From Gottfriedia sp002574545 (GTDB taxonomy: Bacteria > Bacillota > Bacilli > Bacillales > Bacillaceae_G), in NCBI GenBank assembly GCA_052180195.1, contig CP197469.1: a stretch of 64,000 bases of DNA. One strand, 5' to 3'. A program made the position numbers and the translations under genes. Below are positions 9,601-17,719 of this stretch, piece by piece. Within the stretch, counting starts at the first letter, position 1, and each line of letters starts with the position of its first letter. The notes under the pieces are model-generated. The model was not told where the DNA came from. It ran no database searches and saw only the letters and a program-made list of their open reading frames with translations.

Positions 9601-10882
9601 TAGCGTCACATTCACTGGTTCTGTTTATGATAAAGAGACAGAAGAAATGCAAAAGCTTGGCATGAACTATAACCAAGGTAGTACTAAAGTGTATTATAAA
9701 GATACTTTAGGTGGACGAGATACAGCAGTACCAGTAAATGCTGATGGTACATTCTCTGTAACAATTCCAACAACAACAAGAGCGATGGAACTTAATTTCT
9801 ATGCGGTTGATGCGGCAACGAATAAAACATTTGTCGGTGCTAAAAATGTCTTTGTCACACGTGATGACGTAACGTATGGGTATTTAAACCCTCAAGATCG
9901 TACAGCAAAAATGGGTCAAACAACTCATGCGACTATCATGCTAAATAAAGCAAAAGATGTAAAACAAGTGGTTTATAAATTTTATCATTATGCAAACGTT
10001 GCAAATATGAATATTACACTAGATCCTAGTGTGGCTGACAAGGTAGACATGATAGTATCGGATAATCCAGTTGCTGCAGGAGCAGCTAATTATGTTACGA
10101 CGGTTACAATCAAAACAAAAGATGGAGTAGTTCCATTATCAGGTGATTTAAAACTTGCGGATGCAGCGTTTAAGATGAGTAATGAGTACACAGCTTATCC
10201 TGTCATGTATGAAGGATTAAGTGGATTATTTAGTGTGTCGGTTATAGATAGTAATAACGCGACAACGGCTGTTCAGGCTGGAAATCCAGTCATAGCATTC
10301 ATGGATCCAACATATTCGTTACTTCGTGGTAACAAATATGCAGAAGCTTTCTTGGCTCCAAATGGTCAACCACTAGGTTCAACTACGCTTGATTATTCTA
10401 AGCTGGGAATAAAAATAACAGCAACAGGTTCAGATGGCACTGTGTACGAGGGGAAAAACGATTCTTACTCAACATTCCAAATTCCAAACTTACCATTAAC
10501 GGATGATGAGTTTGAGCTAAAAATGGATATCCCAGGACATTTTACGGTCCACAAAAACTTTACAATTGGATTCCATGATGAAGATGGCAATGTGATTCAT
10601 CAAAACCTTTACCTATATGGATTACAACCAGCTTATGCAGGTGATGTAAATAAAGATGATGTCATCGACGTAAAGGACGCACTTTTCTTACAAACTTACT
10701 GGGGAACAAATAAACGTGCTGCAGATATTAACTTTGACGGTGTAGTTGATGAAAAAGATATGGCATTTGTAGAGGAAAACTACTTAATGCAAAATCCAAC
10801 AATTAACTATGCACCAACACCTAAAAAGAAATATAAATCACAGACATTAGAAAGTGTTAAGAGTGCGTTAGGAATAAATTAA
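6689..10882 (+). CDS. Secreted subtilisin-like (S8) protease with PA insert and C-terminal dockerin-like repeat, copy 2
   Basis: Tandem paralogue of the preceding protease, 1,397 residues, with the same domain order: signal peptide (MKRLIKSTAVLTLSTGVL), I9-type propeptide, S8 domain with Asp227 (VIDTG), His300 (EHGTHVSG) and Ser625 (GTSMASPN), PA insert, Fn3/Ig-like repeats, and a C-terminal dockerin-like pair of calcium loops (GDVNKDDVIDVKDA and ADINFDGVVDEKD). The catalytic and propeptide regions are nearly the same as in copy 1; the C-terminal third diverges most. The ATG at 6689 is chosen because it matches the start of copy 1 and follows GGGGGAG; upstream in-frame starts lie in the promoter. 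It has its own promoter and terminator. Divergent C-terminal domains suggest different substrates or partners, which is inference. Confidence 0.93.
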   Translation: MKRLIKSTAVLTLSTGVLFNAFPVTHHQPIVKAAAQSSIEEVLAKLTPEQRQALKKLEVTSQEGLQLPSSVDLQSSKNLSVIVEFKEQPAKVAVLEEAVDGNSLSLDDAEQNAADAQETFKTDLQAIFKDDLKENKNLYKIKRTYKNTLNGVAIDLPANKVNSLLNSKVVKAVWPNNKIQVEPPQATKGTNDTKDTTKKMETEVFPGVSKLHAEGYTGKGVKVGVIDTGIDYNHPDLTDAYKGYRAQSGVDPKSISPSSVKGWDFVDNDADPMETTYDDWKKSGLGEKDPLTGSTFYTEHGTHVSGIIAGRGKNNTDYAVTGVAPEADLYVYRVLGKFGSGNTEAVLGGIDKAISDGMDVINLSLGASVNDPLNVESLAVNNAVLSGVTAVVSAGNSGSNMYTLGAPGAGALGITVGANDTKTEVATSKGTLHGTSDVAANLKLLGKGLNDNVDSLKGKNLPIVLVPNYGADTDYKNIDVTGKIVLVKRGLNALIDKITIAQKHGAAAVLMVNNIAGEGYIPSYLGGGYGMIPTFSMSYEQGNDLIAKLGTGTPTFSFDEVGKLTDEGGKLASFSSRGPARITYDIKPEVTAPGVAVFSTVPSYMHGADQIGKYDYAYDNLSGTSMASPNVAGVAALLKQVNPNITPAEIKETLMNTADPLNGDYSVFESGAGQVDPYEAIHSHTRIEVVDETKGSVDKKGNFKTVKDLTGALAFGVFAPAGQNLSDQRSVNIYNNSNKAKTYDVKVSYQADRRGSLNADDNGVMVVTDKSIKVGANAKKKSTVAITVPKSAKLGIYEGFVTYTNHDNPEETFQVPFAIKTVEEGINPISFTPQAITQVFDYAIPGQLVYTNALMSLKSHMRTFDAVLEDGKTGKELGYIGTMDGLGMNENITYTVNNVFNGQYYKPTGNDDQPFEYISDMAKPGYYKIKIIGTNDAGKTFSQEAPIYFDNTAPKLKVNSPDIVEYKNGQSSVTFTGSVYDKETEEMQKLGMNYNQGSTKVYYKDTLGGRDTAVPVNADGTFSVTIPTTTRAMELNFYAVDAATNKTFVGAKNVFVTRDDVTYGYLNPQDRTAKMGQTTHATIMLNKAKDVKQVVYKFYHYANVANMNITLDPSVADKVDMIVSDNPVAAGAANYVTTVTIKTKDGVVPLSGDLKLADAAFKMSNEYTAYPVMYEGLSGLFSVSVIDSNNATTAVQAGNPVIAFMDPTYSLLRGNKYAEAFLAPNGQPLGSTTLDYSKLGIKITATGSDGTVYEGKNDSYSTFQIPNLPLTDDEFELKMDIPGHFTVHKNFTIGFHDEDGNVIHQNLYLYGLQPAYAGDVNKDDVIDVKDALFLQTYWGTNKRAADINFDGVVDEKDMAFVEENYLMQNPTINYAPTPKKKYKSQTLESVKSALGIN

Positions 10883-10901
10883 TAGAAGTAAGACATTAAT
10901 C

Positions 10902-10932
10902 GGCTCCGATATGATATCGGAGTCTTTTTTTT
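10902..10932 (+). terminator. Intrinsic terminator
   Basis: Stem CTCCGAT / ATCGGAG (about 10904-10921) followed by a T-rich run of about 8 bases; ends protease 2. Confidence 0.88.
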
Positions 10933-11048
10933 ATTTCATTATTAAAATAATTTGAAAACGATGCTTTTTTGCAAAAATAAAATCTTGTCACTTTACCATA
11001 TAATAGAAAGTAGAAATTTTATCGGAAACCATTTTTATGGAGTTTAAT

Positions 11049-11225
11049 ATGAAAGTTGTATTACCTGGTTTAATTTTAATTTTTGTTACTGCAATTACTG
11101 TTTATTTTACTATCAGATTTACGAATACCAAGTATGAAAAGATGATCACAATGTTGGGGACATCTTTTTTAGCTATTATGACAATTGTCTTTATTACTGA
11201 GACTGTATTTTATTATAAGGTCTAA
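11049..11225 (+). CDS. Small two-helix membrane protein, unknown function
   Basis: A 58-residue hydrophobic protein not assigned to a family. Two predicted membrane segments: residues ~3-23 (VVLPGLILIFVTAITVYFTI) and ~36-54 (MLGTSFLAIMTIVFITETVF), joined by a short basic loop (RFTNTKYEK). The ATG at 11049 is preferred over one at 11037 because GGAG lies 6 bp before it; the earlier ATG overlaps that ribosome binding site. It stands alone between a terminator and the SRPBCC gene. Confidence 0.55.
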   Translation: MKVVLPGLILIFVTAITVYFTIRFTNTKYEKMITMLGTSFLAIMTIVFITETVFYYKV

Positions 11226-11380
11226 TAAAACAAAGGTATAAGTCAATATCATTAAAAAATACATATACAAAATCGGTTGATCGATTGTCAATCTAAAAAG
11301 TGATTATCCGTTTATATGTTGAATAACACTGTAATGATTACGGATAAACTTAATTTTATTGAATAATAGGAGGGAAGGAC

Positions 11381-11839
11381 GTGGACCAAAATAATGCAAC
11401 TCATGTAGGTGAAAACGAGATTGTCATCACTCGCATATTTGATGCTCCTCGTGAACCAGTGTTTGAAGTTTGGACGAATGAGGAGCACTTATCAAAGTGG
11501 TGGGGTCCTAATGGATTTACGTCGACTTTTCAAAAGTTTGAGATGAAACCAGGGGGGATATGGGAGTTTATCATGCACAGCCCTGATGGTGTTGATTTTC
11601 CAAACACTAACATCATAGTCGAAGTCGTTCTACATGAAAGAATCGTCATTAAACATGATGTATTTCTACATTTTCTCGCAACAGCAATCTTTGAGGAACT
11701 TGATGGTATGACCAAACATACATATCGTTCAAGATTTGATGAAGAGGTTACTGTATTTGATAAGGTAAAAACATATGCTGTTCCAGGAGCTGAACAGACT
11801 ATGGACCGCCTTGAAAAAAATTTGGTAAGTATGTCTTAA
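11381..11839 (+). CDS. SRPBCC/AHSA1-like ligand-binding protein
   Basis: A 152-residue protein of the START-like (SRPBCC) superfamily, AHSA1-related branch. Characteristic N-terminus: ITRIFDAPREPVFEVWTNEE, then LSKWWGPNGFT and the GGIWEFIMHSPDG strand. The usual length is 140-165 residues, so it is complete. Members bind hydrophobic ligands and are often linked to small regulators; the true ligand is unknown. The GTG start at 11381 follows a strong AGGAGGGAAG. No partner ArsR-type regulator is adjacent. No clear terminator is visible in the 260 bp that follow. Confidence 0.85.
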   Translation: MDQNNATHVGENEIVITRIFDAPREPVFEVWTNEEHLSKWWGPNGFTSTFQKFEMKPGGIWEFIMHSPDGVDFPNTNIIVEVVLHERIVIKHDVFLHFLATAIFEELDGMTKHTYRSRFDEEVTVFDKVKTYAVPGAEQTMDRLEKNLVSMS

Positions 11840-12105
11840 TGACGTACAACCGTTTTACAACAAATAATGTAATATATACTGAGTTAGACAATGGACTAAA
11901 TGATAGATGAAAAGATAAGTAAGTGAATAGAAGGGAATATCTCGATGACGGGGTAATTCTGTTTTTTTTGTTTTTATAAATGTTCACTGTACATTTAAAA
12001 GTGGTAGAAAAGACCATCTCCAACTATTGCCATTCAAGTTGAAAGAAGGTATTTTAAATTATTTAACGAACTCCCAATAATAACCTATACAAAGATTGGG
12101 TGGTA

Positions 12106-12915
12106 ATGATAGTAAAGCAAAATGAAATTTATAGTAGTGAGCAAAGTAAAGATAGTATAATTGAGCAACTTAGGAACGCCGGTTGCGTTTTTGCAGAAGA
12201 AGAGGCTCAGCTTCTTATTTCAGAAGCTGAAACTTTGAAAGAACTTTTAACAATGGTAAATCTTCGAGTAACTGGCTCACCGTTAGAATACATCCTAGGT
12301 TGGGCGGAGTTTTATGGTAATAGGATTGAAGTAGTCCCAGGTGTCTTCGTTCCTCGCCGTCGGACGGAGTTTCTTACTCAAAAGGCTATTGACTTATCTG
12401 TTCCTGGTGTCAAAGTGGTTGATCTTTGTTGTGGTACTGGTGCAGTGGGTGTAGCGATTGCCAAGGCAGTGGGGTTGGTTTCGTTGTATGTGGTCGATAT
12501 TGATCCTATTGCAGTCCAGTGTGCCAAGTGCAATGTTTCTAAACTAGGTGGTCTAGTATATGAAGGTGACCTTTATAATCCATTGCCACCTCAATTACTT
12601 GGGAATGTTGATATTATAGTGGCGAACGCACCATATGTCCCAACTGAGGCAATAAAGTCTCTCCCTCAGGAGGCACGTCTTTATGAGCCAAACCTGGCAC
12701 TGGATGGTGGTAAGGATGGAAATGATATTCATCGAAAGGTAGCAGAAAATGCGTCTTTCTGGTTAGCTTCAGGGGGGCATTTATTAATAGAGACGAGCAA
12801 AATTCAGGCTCCTCAAACAGTTAAAATTTTTTCTCAATATGGCTTAATAGCCAGGTTAATACATAATAATGAATTGGATGCCACAGTTGTAATTGGTACA
12901 AAACCCTCATTATAG
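12106..12915 (+). CDS. PrmC/HemK-like N5-glutamine methyltransferase paralogue
   Basis: Class I SAM-dependent methyltransferase of ~269 residues. An N-terminal helical domain (LLISEAETLKELLTMV) precedes a PLEYILGWAEFYG motif typical of PrmC relatives, then motif I VVDLCCGTGAVGVAIAK and the catalytic loop NAPYVPTEAI. Classical PrmC has NPPY; the NAPYVPT form is typical of the TIGR03704-type putative release-factor methyltransferases, so this is likely a paralogue and not the main PrmC. The start is uncertain: ATG at 12106 (GGGTGG close upstream) or GTG at 12100. Followed by a terminator shared with the convergent sspL gene. Confidence 0.85.
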   Translation: MIVKQNEIYSSEQSKDSIIEQLRNAGCVFAEEEAQLLISEAETLKELLTMVNLRVTGSPLEYILGWAEFYGNRIEVVPGVFVPRRRTEFLTQKAIDLSVPGVKVVDLCCGTGAVGVAIAKAVGLVSLYVVDIDPIAVQCAKCNVSKLGGLVYEGDLYNPLPPQLLGNVDIIVANAPYVPTEAIKSLPQEARLYEPNLALDGGKDGNDIHRKVAENASFWLASGGHLLIETSKIQAPQTVKIFSQYGLIARLIHNNELDATVVIGTKPSL

Positions 12916-12924
12916 AATGAATTA

Positions 12925-12968
12925 AAAAACAACCAGTGTAGCCTGTTTGGGTTACTCTGGTTGTTTTT
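12925..12968. terminator. Bidirectional terminator
   Basis: AAAAACAACCAG (12925-12936) pairs with CTGGTTGTTTTT (12957-12968), giving T-runs on both strands between the convergent methyltransferase and sspL genes. Confidence 0.88.
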
Positions 12969-12979
12969 AGTAGCAAACT

Positions 12980-13114
12980 TTATTTTTTGTTCGACTTTTT
13001 TGCTAAATTCTGTAGTTCACTTTGTGGCTCAGTTGAAAATTCAACGTCTTTTCCGTATCCTTGTGGATTAACACTTGGAGCTTTTTGTCCTCTTCCAGAT
13101 GATTTTTTACTCAT
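12980..13114 (-). CDS. sspL: Small acid-soluble spore protein, SspL type
   Basis: A 44-residue basic, hydrophilic protein: it begins MSKKSSGRGQKAPSVNPQGY and ends EPQSELQNLAKKSNKK. The NPQG motif and the C-terminal E-L-x-x-x-A-K-K-S-N-x-K pattern match SspL, a minor core spore protein. The ATG is preceded by a textbook GGAGGTG 7 bp away (CACCTCC at 13121-13127 on the plus strand). It is too short for usual ORF cut-offs. Its presence marks the organism as a spore former; expression in the forespore under sigma G is known for the family but I did not identify the promoter. Confidence 0.8.
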   Translation of the reverse strand: MSKKSSGRGQKAPSVNPQGYGKDVEFSTEPQSELQNLAKKSNKK

Positions 13115-13182
13115 GTGCTTCACCTCCATGGATAGTGTTTCTCAAAGAGGGTAGATTTATGAGTAAAAGTCGTCTAGTACAT

Positions 13183-13848
13183 CTATATAGAAAGATTTTT
13201 CTCATTTTCAAAGTTAGAAGGGGTACGAGTGTTAGATGATACCCTGTCTAAAAATTTTTTTGTAAGTGGCATAAAGTAATTAAGTACTAACCCACCAAAA
13301 CAAACGGTTAGGATTGTACCAATGCCGATTGGTCCATTTGAAATGAATGCAGCAATTAGGAAAATAAGATAAATGACTGTTTTTGAAAAAAAGATCGTTG
13401 TTCTAGTTAATTCTTGTAGGATTAATGTTAATCGGTCCACTGGAATTGGTGCAAAGTTTGTGTGTAAATAGGTGGCCGTTCCGAGTCCAGAAATAACTAA
13501 ACCGAAACTATAACAAGCTGTTTTGCTATACCAAATTTCAGGTGTTAGTATATTGTGTAATAAATAAAGCCATATATCAATACCGAACCCCGTAATAAAG
13601 GCAGTTACTAATCCTAACAATTCAGGTCTTTGTCTTTTTAATAAAGAATTTATACAGATTAGTAGTAAAGCAATGATTATTTCCCAACTTCCTACAGTTA
13701 GCCCGACATTTTTGGATAGGCCAACTAAAAGCGCATCAAAAGGTGAAGTACCAAGGTTAGATTGTATATTGATTGAAATACCTAAGGTTAGTATTAAGAT
13801 TCCTAATACGTAAAAAACATATTTCGTTTTAATTAATGACTTTATCAT
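13183..13848 (-). CDS. YczE/YitT-family membrane protein
   Basis: A 221-residue integral membrane protein with about five helices. The N-terminal GISINIQSNLGTSPFDAL and GFGIDIWLYLLHNI motifs and the C-terminal NGPIGIGTILTVCFGG motif are typical of the YczE/YyaS family. Function in the family is poorly defined; in B. subtilis YczE affects bacillaene/surfactin production. The start codon overlaps the stop of the GNAT gene upstream by 4 bp (ATGA), so the two are translationally coupled. The cytoplasmic C-terminal tail is short and polar. Confidence 0.85.
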   Translation of the reverse strand: MIKSLIKTKYVFYVLGILILTLGISINIQSNLGTSPFDALLVGLSKNVGLTVGSWEIIIALLLICINSLLKRQRPELLGLVTAFITGFGIDIWLYLLHNILTPEIWYSKTACYSFGLVISGLGTATYLHTNFAPIPVDRLTLILQELTRTTIFFSKTVIYLIFLIAAFISNGPIGIGTILTVCFGGLVLNYFMPLTKKFLDRVSSNTRTPSNFENEKNLSI

Positions 13849-14285
13849 TTCATTATTTCTTTTAACATTAGAATATGAGGGATTCCATCTTCTATAAAGA
13901 CATCAGAGGAAGTACGATAGCCGAGTTTTTTGTAAAAACCTTCTGCATGTGTTTGACCATGTAATTTTACTTGTGAAGCTCCATGTTCTTCTGCGATTTC
14001 TTCTAGAGCTTTAATAATGCTTTTGCCGAGACCATATTTTCGGAAAGACTCAAGGACGCAGATTCTTTCTAATTTACCGACACCATCCACAAACCTAATT
14101 CTTCCTGTTCCGGCCGGTTGTTCATTGTAATGAACTAATATGTGTTCGCAATCACTACTTAATTTATCGTATTGATCAAATTCATCTTCTAAAGGTACAC
14201 CTTGTTCTTTCACAAATATATCTTTCCTTATTGCAAATGCTATTTTTAGTTGTTCTTCATTCGTTATCTTTTTTGTATTCACCAT
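13845..14285 (-). CDS. GNAT-family N-acetyltransferase (ElaA/YjcF type)
   Basis: A 146-residue acetyltransferase. Recognisable parts are the N-terminal AFAIRKDIFVKEQGVPLEDE motif of the ElaA/YjcF branch, the acetyl-CoA loop around R-x-Y-G-L-G-K (RKYGLGKSIIKALEE), and HGQTHAEGFYKKLGY near the C-terminus. The substrate is unknown. It is transcribed divergently from the MarR gene at 14408, and a perfect inverted repeat in the gap (14319-14340) sits at its promoter, so MarR repression is likely. The YczE gene overlaps its end. Confidence 0.85.
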   Translation of the reverse strand: MVNTKKITNEEQLKIAFAIRKDIFVKEQGVPLEDEFDQYDKLSSDCEHILVHYNEQPAGTGRIRFVDGVGKLERICVLESFRKYGLGKSIIKALEEIAEEHGASQVKLHGQTHAEGFYKKLGYRTSSDVFIEDGIPHILMLKEIMK

Positions 14286-14318
14286 TTTTATCAGTCCCTT
14301 TTTTAATTGATTTTATCG

Positions 14319-14340
14319 TTTTGTTGCAAATGCAACAAAA
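14319..14340. promoter_or_regulatory. MarR operator 1 (GNAT promoter side)
   Basis: Perfect inverted repeat TTTTGTTGCA-AA-TGCAACAAAA. A second, imperfect copy lies 47 bp away (14366-14387). Two copies of one palindrome in a gap beside a divergent MarR gene are typical for autoregulation; binding is inferred. Confidence 0.75.
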
Positions 14341-14365
14341 ATAAGTTAAATTCAATATATATCAG

Positions 14366-14387
14366 TTTTATTGCATTTACAACAAAA
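14366..14387. promoter_or_regulatory. MarR operator 2 (marR promoter side)
   Basis: TTTTATTGCA-TT-TACAACAAAA, an imperfect copy of operator 1 with the same 10-2-10 layout. It ends about 20 bp before the MarR start and so would block its own gene. Confidence 0.7.
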
Positions 14388-14407
14388 ATAATGCTAAGGA
14401 GTTAATG

Positions 14408-14860
14408 ATGAAGGAAATTCTTCGGGAAATTGGAATGATCGCAAGGGCACTAGATTCGATCAGTAATATAGAATTTAAAGAGCATGACCTGACAAAAGGG
14501 CAGTATTTATATCTAGTGCGAATAGCTGAAAATCCAGGAATCATTCAGGAAAAATTGGCTGAAATGATAAAGGTAGATCGAACTACAGCTGCACGTGCTA
14601 TAAAAAAACTTGAAACGAATGGATTTATTGAAAAGAAAGAGGATAAAGAGAACAAAAAAATTAAAAAACTCTATGTAACAGAAAAAGGGGAAAAAGTTTA
14701 TCCATTTATAAAAAGAGAAAACGATTATTCTAATATCGTTGCACTAGAGGGATTGTCCGAAATAGAAGTTGAAACCATTTTTACTCTTCTTCAAAAGGTA
14801 AGGAAAAATGTAGAAAAAGACTGGGATTTTGTAAAAAAGGGAAATAAGAGAAATTATTGA
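14408..14860 (+). CDS. MarR-family transcriptional regulator
   Basis: A 150-residue winged-helix regulator. Seen: LTKGQYLYLVRIAENPGIIQ, the recognition region EKLAEMIKVDRTTAARAIKK, and the wing GFIEKKEDKENKKIKKLYVT. Length is normal for the family. Members act as dimers and usually repress themselves and a divergent gene in response to a small ligand. Here the divergent unit is the GNAT-YczE pair, and two palindromes lie in the gap. The ATG at 14408 is preferred over 14405 because AAGGAG (14396-14401) is 6 bp before it. Confidence 0.9.
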   Translation: MKEILREIGMIARALDSISNIEFKEHDLTKGQYLYLVRIAENPGIIQEKLAEMIKVDRTTAARAIKKLETNGFIEKKEDKENKKIKKLYVTEKGEKVYPFIKRENDYSNIVALEGLSEIEVETIFTLLQKVRKNVEKDWDFVKKGNKRNY

Positions 14861-14979
14861 TTAGATATGAGAAGAGACATATTAAAATGACGAAAAGAGC
14901 TCTCGATTAGGATAGTTAAACTAAATTTGTAAAGAATAAAATTATCATATTCTATCATAAAATGGAGCAAGGAAATCAC

Positions 14980-15282
14980 TTGAAAACTTTCATATTTTGT
15001 TCAATTATTTTTTTTCCTATTATTATGAATGGATTAGCTAGGTTTAATCGACTATTTAACACAATCTTTAATTTGATCGCCATCATTTCTTACGTAGTTT
15101 TAGGGGGGATTTCAGCAATATCAATTTATGAAATTATAAAACATGATGTTGTTTTTATGACAAATATTCATGCGGTATTTCTTAATATTTATTTTATAAT
15201 TTCTGGATCTTATTTAGGGATATTCGGACTTTATCAATTAATTAATCTGATGATAAGACAGCTTAATCAAACTAATAAGTAA
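14980..15282 (+). CDS. Small integral membrane protein, unknown function
   Basis: A 100-residue hydrophobic protein with three probable membrane segments (~1-17 FIFCSIIFFPIIMNG, ~30-50 LIAIISYVVLGGISAISIY, ~65-90 FLNIYFIISGSYLGIFGLY). I do not recognise a family. A TTG start at 14980 is preferred because AAGGAA lies 7 bp upstream and it gives a natural KTF N-terminus; an in-frame ATG at 14962 has no ribosome binding site. A bidirectional terminator follows. Confidence 0.55.
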   Translation: MKTFIFCSIIFFPIIMNGLARFNRLFNTIFNLIAIISYVVLGGISAISIYEIIKHDVVFMTNIHAVFLNIYFIISGSYLGIFGLYQLINLMIRQLNQTNK

Positions 15283-15303
15283 TTTTTAATGGTTGTTCCA
15301 ATG

Positions 15304-15355
15304 AAAAACACCACAGCGCATCATTTCTGTATAGAATGCATTGTGGTGTTTTTAT
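15304..15355. terminator. Bidirectional terminator
   Basis: AAAAACACCACA (15304-15315) pairs with TGTGGTGTTTTT (15342-15353) between convergent genes. Confidence 0.88.
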
Positions 15356-15360
15356 TATGT

Positions 15361-17601
15361 TTATTTTTCTATTTGCGGTTCTAGTTTCGAATCATAGTCT
15401 TTTTTCGAAAGTTCACCTGGCCAATATGCAAATCTGCCTAATACGGTCGTAATTGCTGGTACTAAAAGTGGACGAACAATGAATGTATCAATTAATACCC
15501 CGATACATGTAACAATACCAAACTGAACTAATACTTGAATTGGTAGTGTTGCTAACACTAGGAATGTACCAGCCAAAATTATTCCAGCAGATGAAATAAC
15601 AGACCCAGTTTTTGCGACGCCATTTGCAACTGCTTCGCGGTGGGTTTGTTTCTTTTTATTTTTCCATATTTCGGAAACCATGAATATATTGTAATCTTCA
15701 CCCAATGCTACTAAAAATACAAAGGAATATAAAGGAATCGAACCTTGTATTGCGCTAGCTCCAAATCCATAGTGAAGTATTAACCAACCAGCACCTAATG
15801 CTGAAAGATAAGATAAGATAACGGTTAGAATTAAGTAAATCATCGCTGTTAAGGAACGTAAATAAGTTAACAGTAATAATGCAATTAATCCAACCATTAC
15901 TGGAATGATAACGGCTTGATCACGCTCAGTAATATTTTTTGTATCCAAATTCGTTACTGTTTCTCCACCAATCCAATAATGCTTATCGACTTTTTGTATA
16001 TCATATTCGTTTAATAGTTTCTTAATTTTCTTTTCGATTTGAGGGATTCGCTCTAATCCTTTAATAGAATAAGGGTTATCAACTAGAGAAACTTCATATA
16101 ATTGTAATTTTTTATTTTCTTTACCTGTAATAGGTTCAGACACATCTTTTACGAACGAAAGTGATTCTAATTCTTTTTTTACAGGAATCGGTTTATTTTC
16201 TGTATCGATGATTACTTTAACAGGTGCTAATAAACCTGATGAATAGTGGTCAGATATTAAATCAAACCCTTCTCTTGAAGGCATATCTTTAGGAAATGAT
16301 TGAAGTAAATCGTTTGTGTATTGCACTCGAGGTACGTATAGAGCTAGCCCTCCTAAGAAAATAATAGAGACTAGTATAATTGTCCAAGGTTTATGAGTAA
16401 CTAGTTTGCCAATTTTTTGACTAAACGTTACTTTCGTTTTTGATTTCTTAATAGATTTTCCTTTTTTCTTAGCTCTTAATGATTCCATTGCCTCTGTTCT
16501 TGGAATGAAAGGAAAAAATGATACTCTACCAAATATAGAAAGTAGAGCAGGTAGGATTGTGATTGCAGCAATCCCTATAATTAAGACTGCCAAACTAAAT
16601 GGTACTGCAAAACGATGGAATGCACCATATTGAGCTAATAAGAGAGTACCTAATCCGATAACGACTGTTAAAGCACTCATTGAAATGGCCCCACTAGATT
16701 CTTTAATCGCGAGCTGAAGTGCTTTATATTTGTTTTCTTCTATAAGTAAATATTCACGATATCTAGATATTAAAAATAAACAATAATCAGTACCTGCACC
16801 AAATAATAAAACTGTCATAATCGAAACGGCTTGAGAATCCACCGTTATAATACCTTTATCACCTAAGAAACCTAATATTGGGTTTACCATTCCATACGCG
16901 AAACCAACGACTATTAGCGGTACAATCGCCATAATAGGTGAACGATATAAAAGGATTAAGAAAACTAATACAAGTGCTACGGTTGATAATAATAGTTTAA
17001 CATCGGCTTGTTTAAATAAACTTACAGCGTCTGTTTGAATACCAACCGGGCCAGAAAAGCGAACTTTTAGACCTGATTCTGTTAATTTTCGTTTTACTGG
17101 GTCATCACCAGTATTATTTTTAATTTGTTTTTCTAGTATGTTGATATTTTTTTGTAGTACTTTATCATCCGCTTTTTTGTCAAAAAGGACGGGTGTAATA
17201 ATTGTTGTACCATCTTCCGAAGAACTTTGTTTAATTGCCTGGATCGGCATCAAATCATATGATGGTGATGTTAATTGATTTTTTAATGGATTATTTCGAA
17301 GTTCTTTGTAAACAGTTTGAATAACTTTGTAATCGTCCTCATTTAGTCCGTCTTTACGGTTCCAAACAATTAATAAAGGGTTTCCGGAATCAGTTGGAAA
17401 TTCTTTTTTTATGAGCTGATCTGCTTTTTGTGACATGGATTGTTTCGGTAAGTTATCTGCAGCATTATTTTCTACCTCGTTTACAGATGGAAATGAAAAT
17501 GATAATACAACCGTTAATAATACCCACACCAACAATGTTAGCCATCTTGTATGTTTACTACTTACAAATTTGCCCCAAGAATGAAAGGGGTGTTGTTTCA
17601 T
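15361..17601 (-). CDS. MMPL-family (RND superfamily) transporter
   Basis: A 746-residue inner-membrane exporter of the MMPL group. Two halves each contain one N-terminal helix (first at LLVWVLLTVVLSFSF), a large extracytoplasmic loop, and a bundle of five helices; the second half begins near PWTIILVSIIFLGG. The motif TVLLFGAGTDYCLFLISRYR and its repeat VALGEDYNIFMVSEIW carry the acidic residues used for proton coupling. Relatives include B. subtilis YdfJ/YdgH. The gene is divergent from a TetR regulator at 17720, suggesting drug- or lipid-responsive control. The ATG at 17601 fits; the start of the N-terminal helix argues against a longer protein. Substrate unknown. Confidence 0.92.
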   Translation of the reverse strand: MKQHPFHSWGKFVSSKHTRWLTLLVWVLLTVVLSFSFPSVNEVENNAADNLPKQSMSQKADQLIKKEFPTDSGNPLLIVWNRKDGLNEDDYKVIQTVYKELRNNPLKNQLTSPSYDLMPIQAIKQSSSEDGTTIITPVLFDKKADDKVLQKNINILEKQIKNNTGDDPVKRKLTESGLKVRFSGPVGIQTDAVSLFKQADVKLLLSTVALVLVFLILLYRSPIMAIVPLIVVGFAYGMVNPILGFLGDKGIITVDSQAVSIMTVLLFGAGTDYCLFLISRYREYLLIEENKYKALQLAIKESSGAISMSALTVVIGLGTLLLAQYGAFHRFAVPFSLAVLIIGIAAITILPALLSIFGRVSFFPFIPRTEAMESLRAKKKGKSIKKSKTKVTFSQKIGKLVTHKPWTIILVSIIFLGGLALYVPRVQYTNDLLQSFPKDMPSREGFDLISDHYSSGLLAPVKVIIDTENKPIPVKKELESLSFVKDVSEPITGKENKKLQLYEVSLVDNPYSIKGLERIPQIEKKIKKLLNEYDIQKVDKHYWIGGETVTNLDTKNITERDQAVIIPVMVGLIALLLLTYLRSLTAMIYLILTVILSYLSALGAGWLILHYGFGASAIQGSIPLYSFVFLVALGEDYNIFMVSEIWKNKKKQTHREAVANGVAKTGSVISSAGIILAGTFLVLATLPIQVLVQFGIVTCIGVLIDTFIVRPLLVPAITTVLGRFAYWPGELSKKDYDSKLEPQIEK

Positions 17602-17719
17602 ATAGAATTCACCTCAAGTATAATGTATTAATTTAATTATATATACTAGTTAGTTAATTATTCAAGGAATTTTATTATGCTATAATGAAGTGGAATTAAA
17701 AGGTTAGGAGAGAAGCAAA

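Noticed and set aside
10975..11010. TTGTCA...TATAAT promoter before the 58-residue membrane protein
   Set aside because: The two hexamers are only 8 bp apart; no other -35 fits the TATAAT.
17602..17719. TetR operator between the MMPL and TetR genes
   Set aside because: TAGTTAGTTA repeats are present, but no convincing inverted repeat could be drawn.
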